A DNA stretch of 5,848 nucleotides, taken from an uncultured Verrucomicrobiales bacterium (lineage in GTDB: Bacteria; Verrucomicrobiota; Verrucomicrobiae; Limisphaerales; CANJSG01). The position numbers and the translations under genes are program-made. The stretch is taken from NCBI GenBank assembly GCA_946480965.1, contig CAMLMI010000315.1, positions 1 through 5,848 of the forward strand, written 5' to 3'. This document shows positions 5,549 to 5,848 of this stretch, piece after piece. How positions within the stretch are numbered: the stretch's first letter is position 1; the number at the start of each line of letters is the position of its first letter. Below the pieces are notes generated by a model, which saw nothing but the letters and a program-made list of their open reading frames with translations, ran no database searches and was not told the origin of the DNA.

Positions 5549-5848
5549 ATGAAAACCCGCCGCGCCTTCCTCCAGACCCTCGCCGCGTCCGCCACCGCCG
5601 GAGCCGCCTTGCCCGTGCTCGCGCAGCCTTCGGCCCGGCCCGCTGCCGAACCGAAGGGGAACGGCCGTTGCTATTGGACTTCCTTGGCCGTGAAGATCGC
5701 CGATCCCGTGCTCGCCGCGCTGGCCACAGGGAAGCTCAAGGAACGGATGCCCATCGAAGCGCCGTTCAACACCGTGGCGGACCGCGCGCAATACTCCCAC
5801 CTCGAAGCCGTGGGCCGCACGTTGTGCGGAATCGCGCCGTGGCTGGAG
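5549..5848 (+). CDS. Tat-exported DUF2264 protein, N-terminal part (runs off right edge)
   Basis: Only the first 100 residues are present. The N terminus is a clear twin-arginine signal: TRRAFLQ (3-9) fits the [S/T]-R-R-x-F-L-K/Q pattern, followed by an Ala-rich hydrophobic stretch and a likely cut after VLA (23-25). The protein is thus probably folded in the cytoplasm and exported by the Tat system. After a short Pro/Ala-rich linker come W43, IADPVLAALATGKLK (50-64), MP (67-68), R79, HLEAVGR (84-90) and GIAPWLE (94-100), the conserved opening of DUF2264. DUF2264 proteins are uncharacterised. I recall them as related to alpha/alpha-barrel (six-hairpin) glycosidase-like proteins, so a role in saccharide processing is plausible but inferred. 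The 91-bp gap after the MFS gene holds no strong terminator, so co-transcription with the transporter is possible. Confidence 0.87.
   Translation, partial: MKTRRAFLQTLAASATAGAALPVLAQPSARPAAEPKGNGRCYWTSLAVKIADPVLAALATGKLKERMPIEAPFNTVADRAQYSHLEAVGRTLCGIAPWLE

Noticed and set aside
2395..5595. A minus-strand open frame of more than 1000 codons
   Set aside because: It runs antisense to the MFS and DUF2264 genes and then out of frame with the DUF3352-like gene. Its translation is dominated by Arg, His, Gln and Gly, typical of an alternative frame in GC-rich DNA.
1..5848. CRISPR arrays, tRNA or rRNA genes, insertion sequences, toxin or defence modules
   Set aside because: No regularly spaced repeats, tRNA-like folds, transposase motifs or known defence domains were seen. 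The window looks like ordinary chromosomal DNA with several uncharacterised families.

Overview
This is a GC-rich window (roughly two thirds G+C by eye) from a bacterial chromosome. The mix of genes suggests Verrucomicrobiota, possibly an Opitutales relative: pyruvate phosphate dikinase, a DUF3352-like secreted protein, a very small CPxC zinc-ribbon protein, and a Tat-exported DUF2264 protein. That assignment is inference from gene content and style, because no rRNA or other phylogenetic marker is present.

Four genes lie on the minus strand. Read in their direction of transcription they are: a secreted 601-residue DUF3352-like protein (2220-4025) ended by a strong intrinsic terminator; a 65-residue zinc-ribbon protein (1924-2121); a 416-residue protein with four membrane helices and a C-terminal DUF2314 domain (619-1869); and the N-terminal 152 residues of pyruvate phosphate dikinase (2-457), which runs off the left edge. 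Two genes lie on the plus strand: a complete 12-helix MFS transporter (4234-5457), divergent from the DUF3352-like gene across a 208-bp gap, and the first 100 residues of a DUF2264 protein with a textbook twin-arginine signal (5549 to the right edge).

The functional links are loose. Pyruvate phosphate dikinase is central carbon metabolism. The zinc-ribbon and DUF2314 genes are close and collinear and may be co-transcribed. The MFS and DUF2264 genes are collinear with a 91-bp gap and could form a small transport and glycan-processing unit. I see no mobile element, CRISPR array, tRNA, rRNA or recognisable defence or toxin system. Very long open frames antisense to the DUF3352-like gene and in alternative frames are products of high GC and are not treated as genes. 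The points most worth following up are the membrane-anchored DUF2314 architecture, the zinc-ribbon gene lying directly behind a terminator, and an internal duplication in the DUF3352-like protein.
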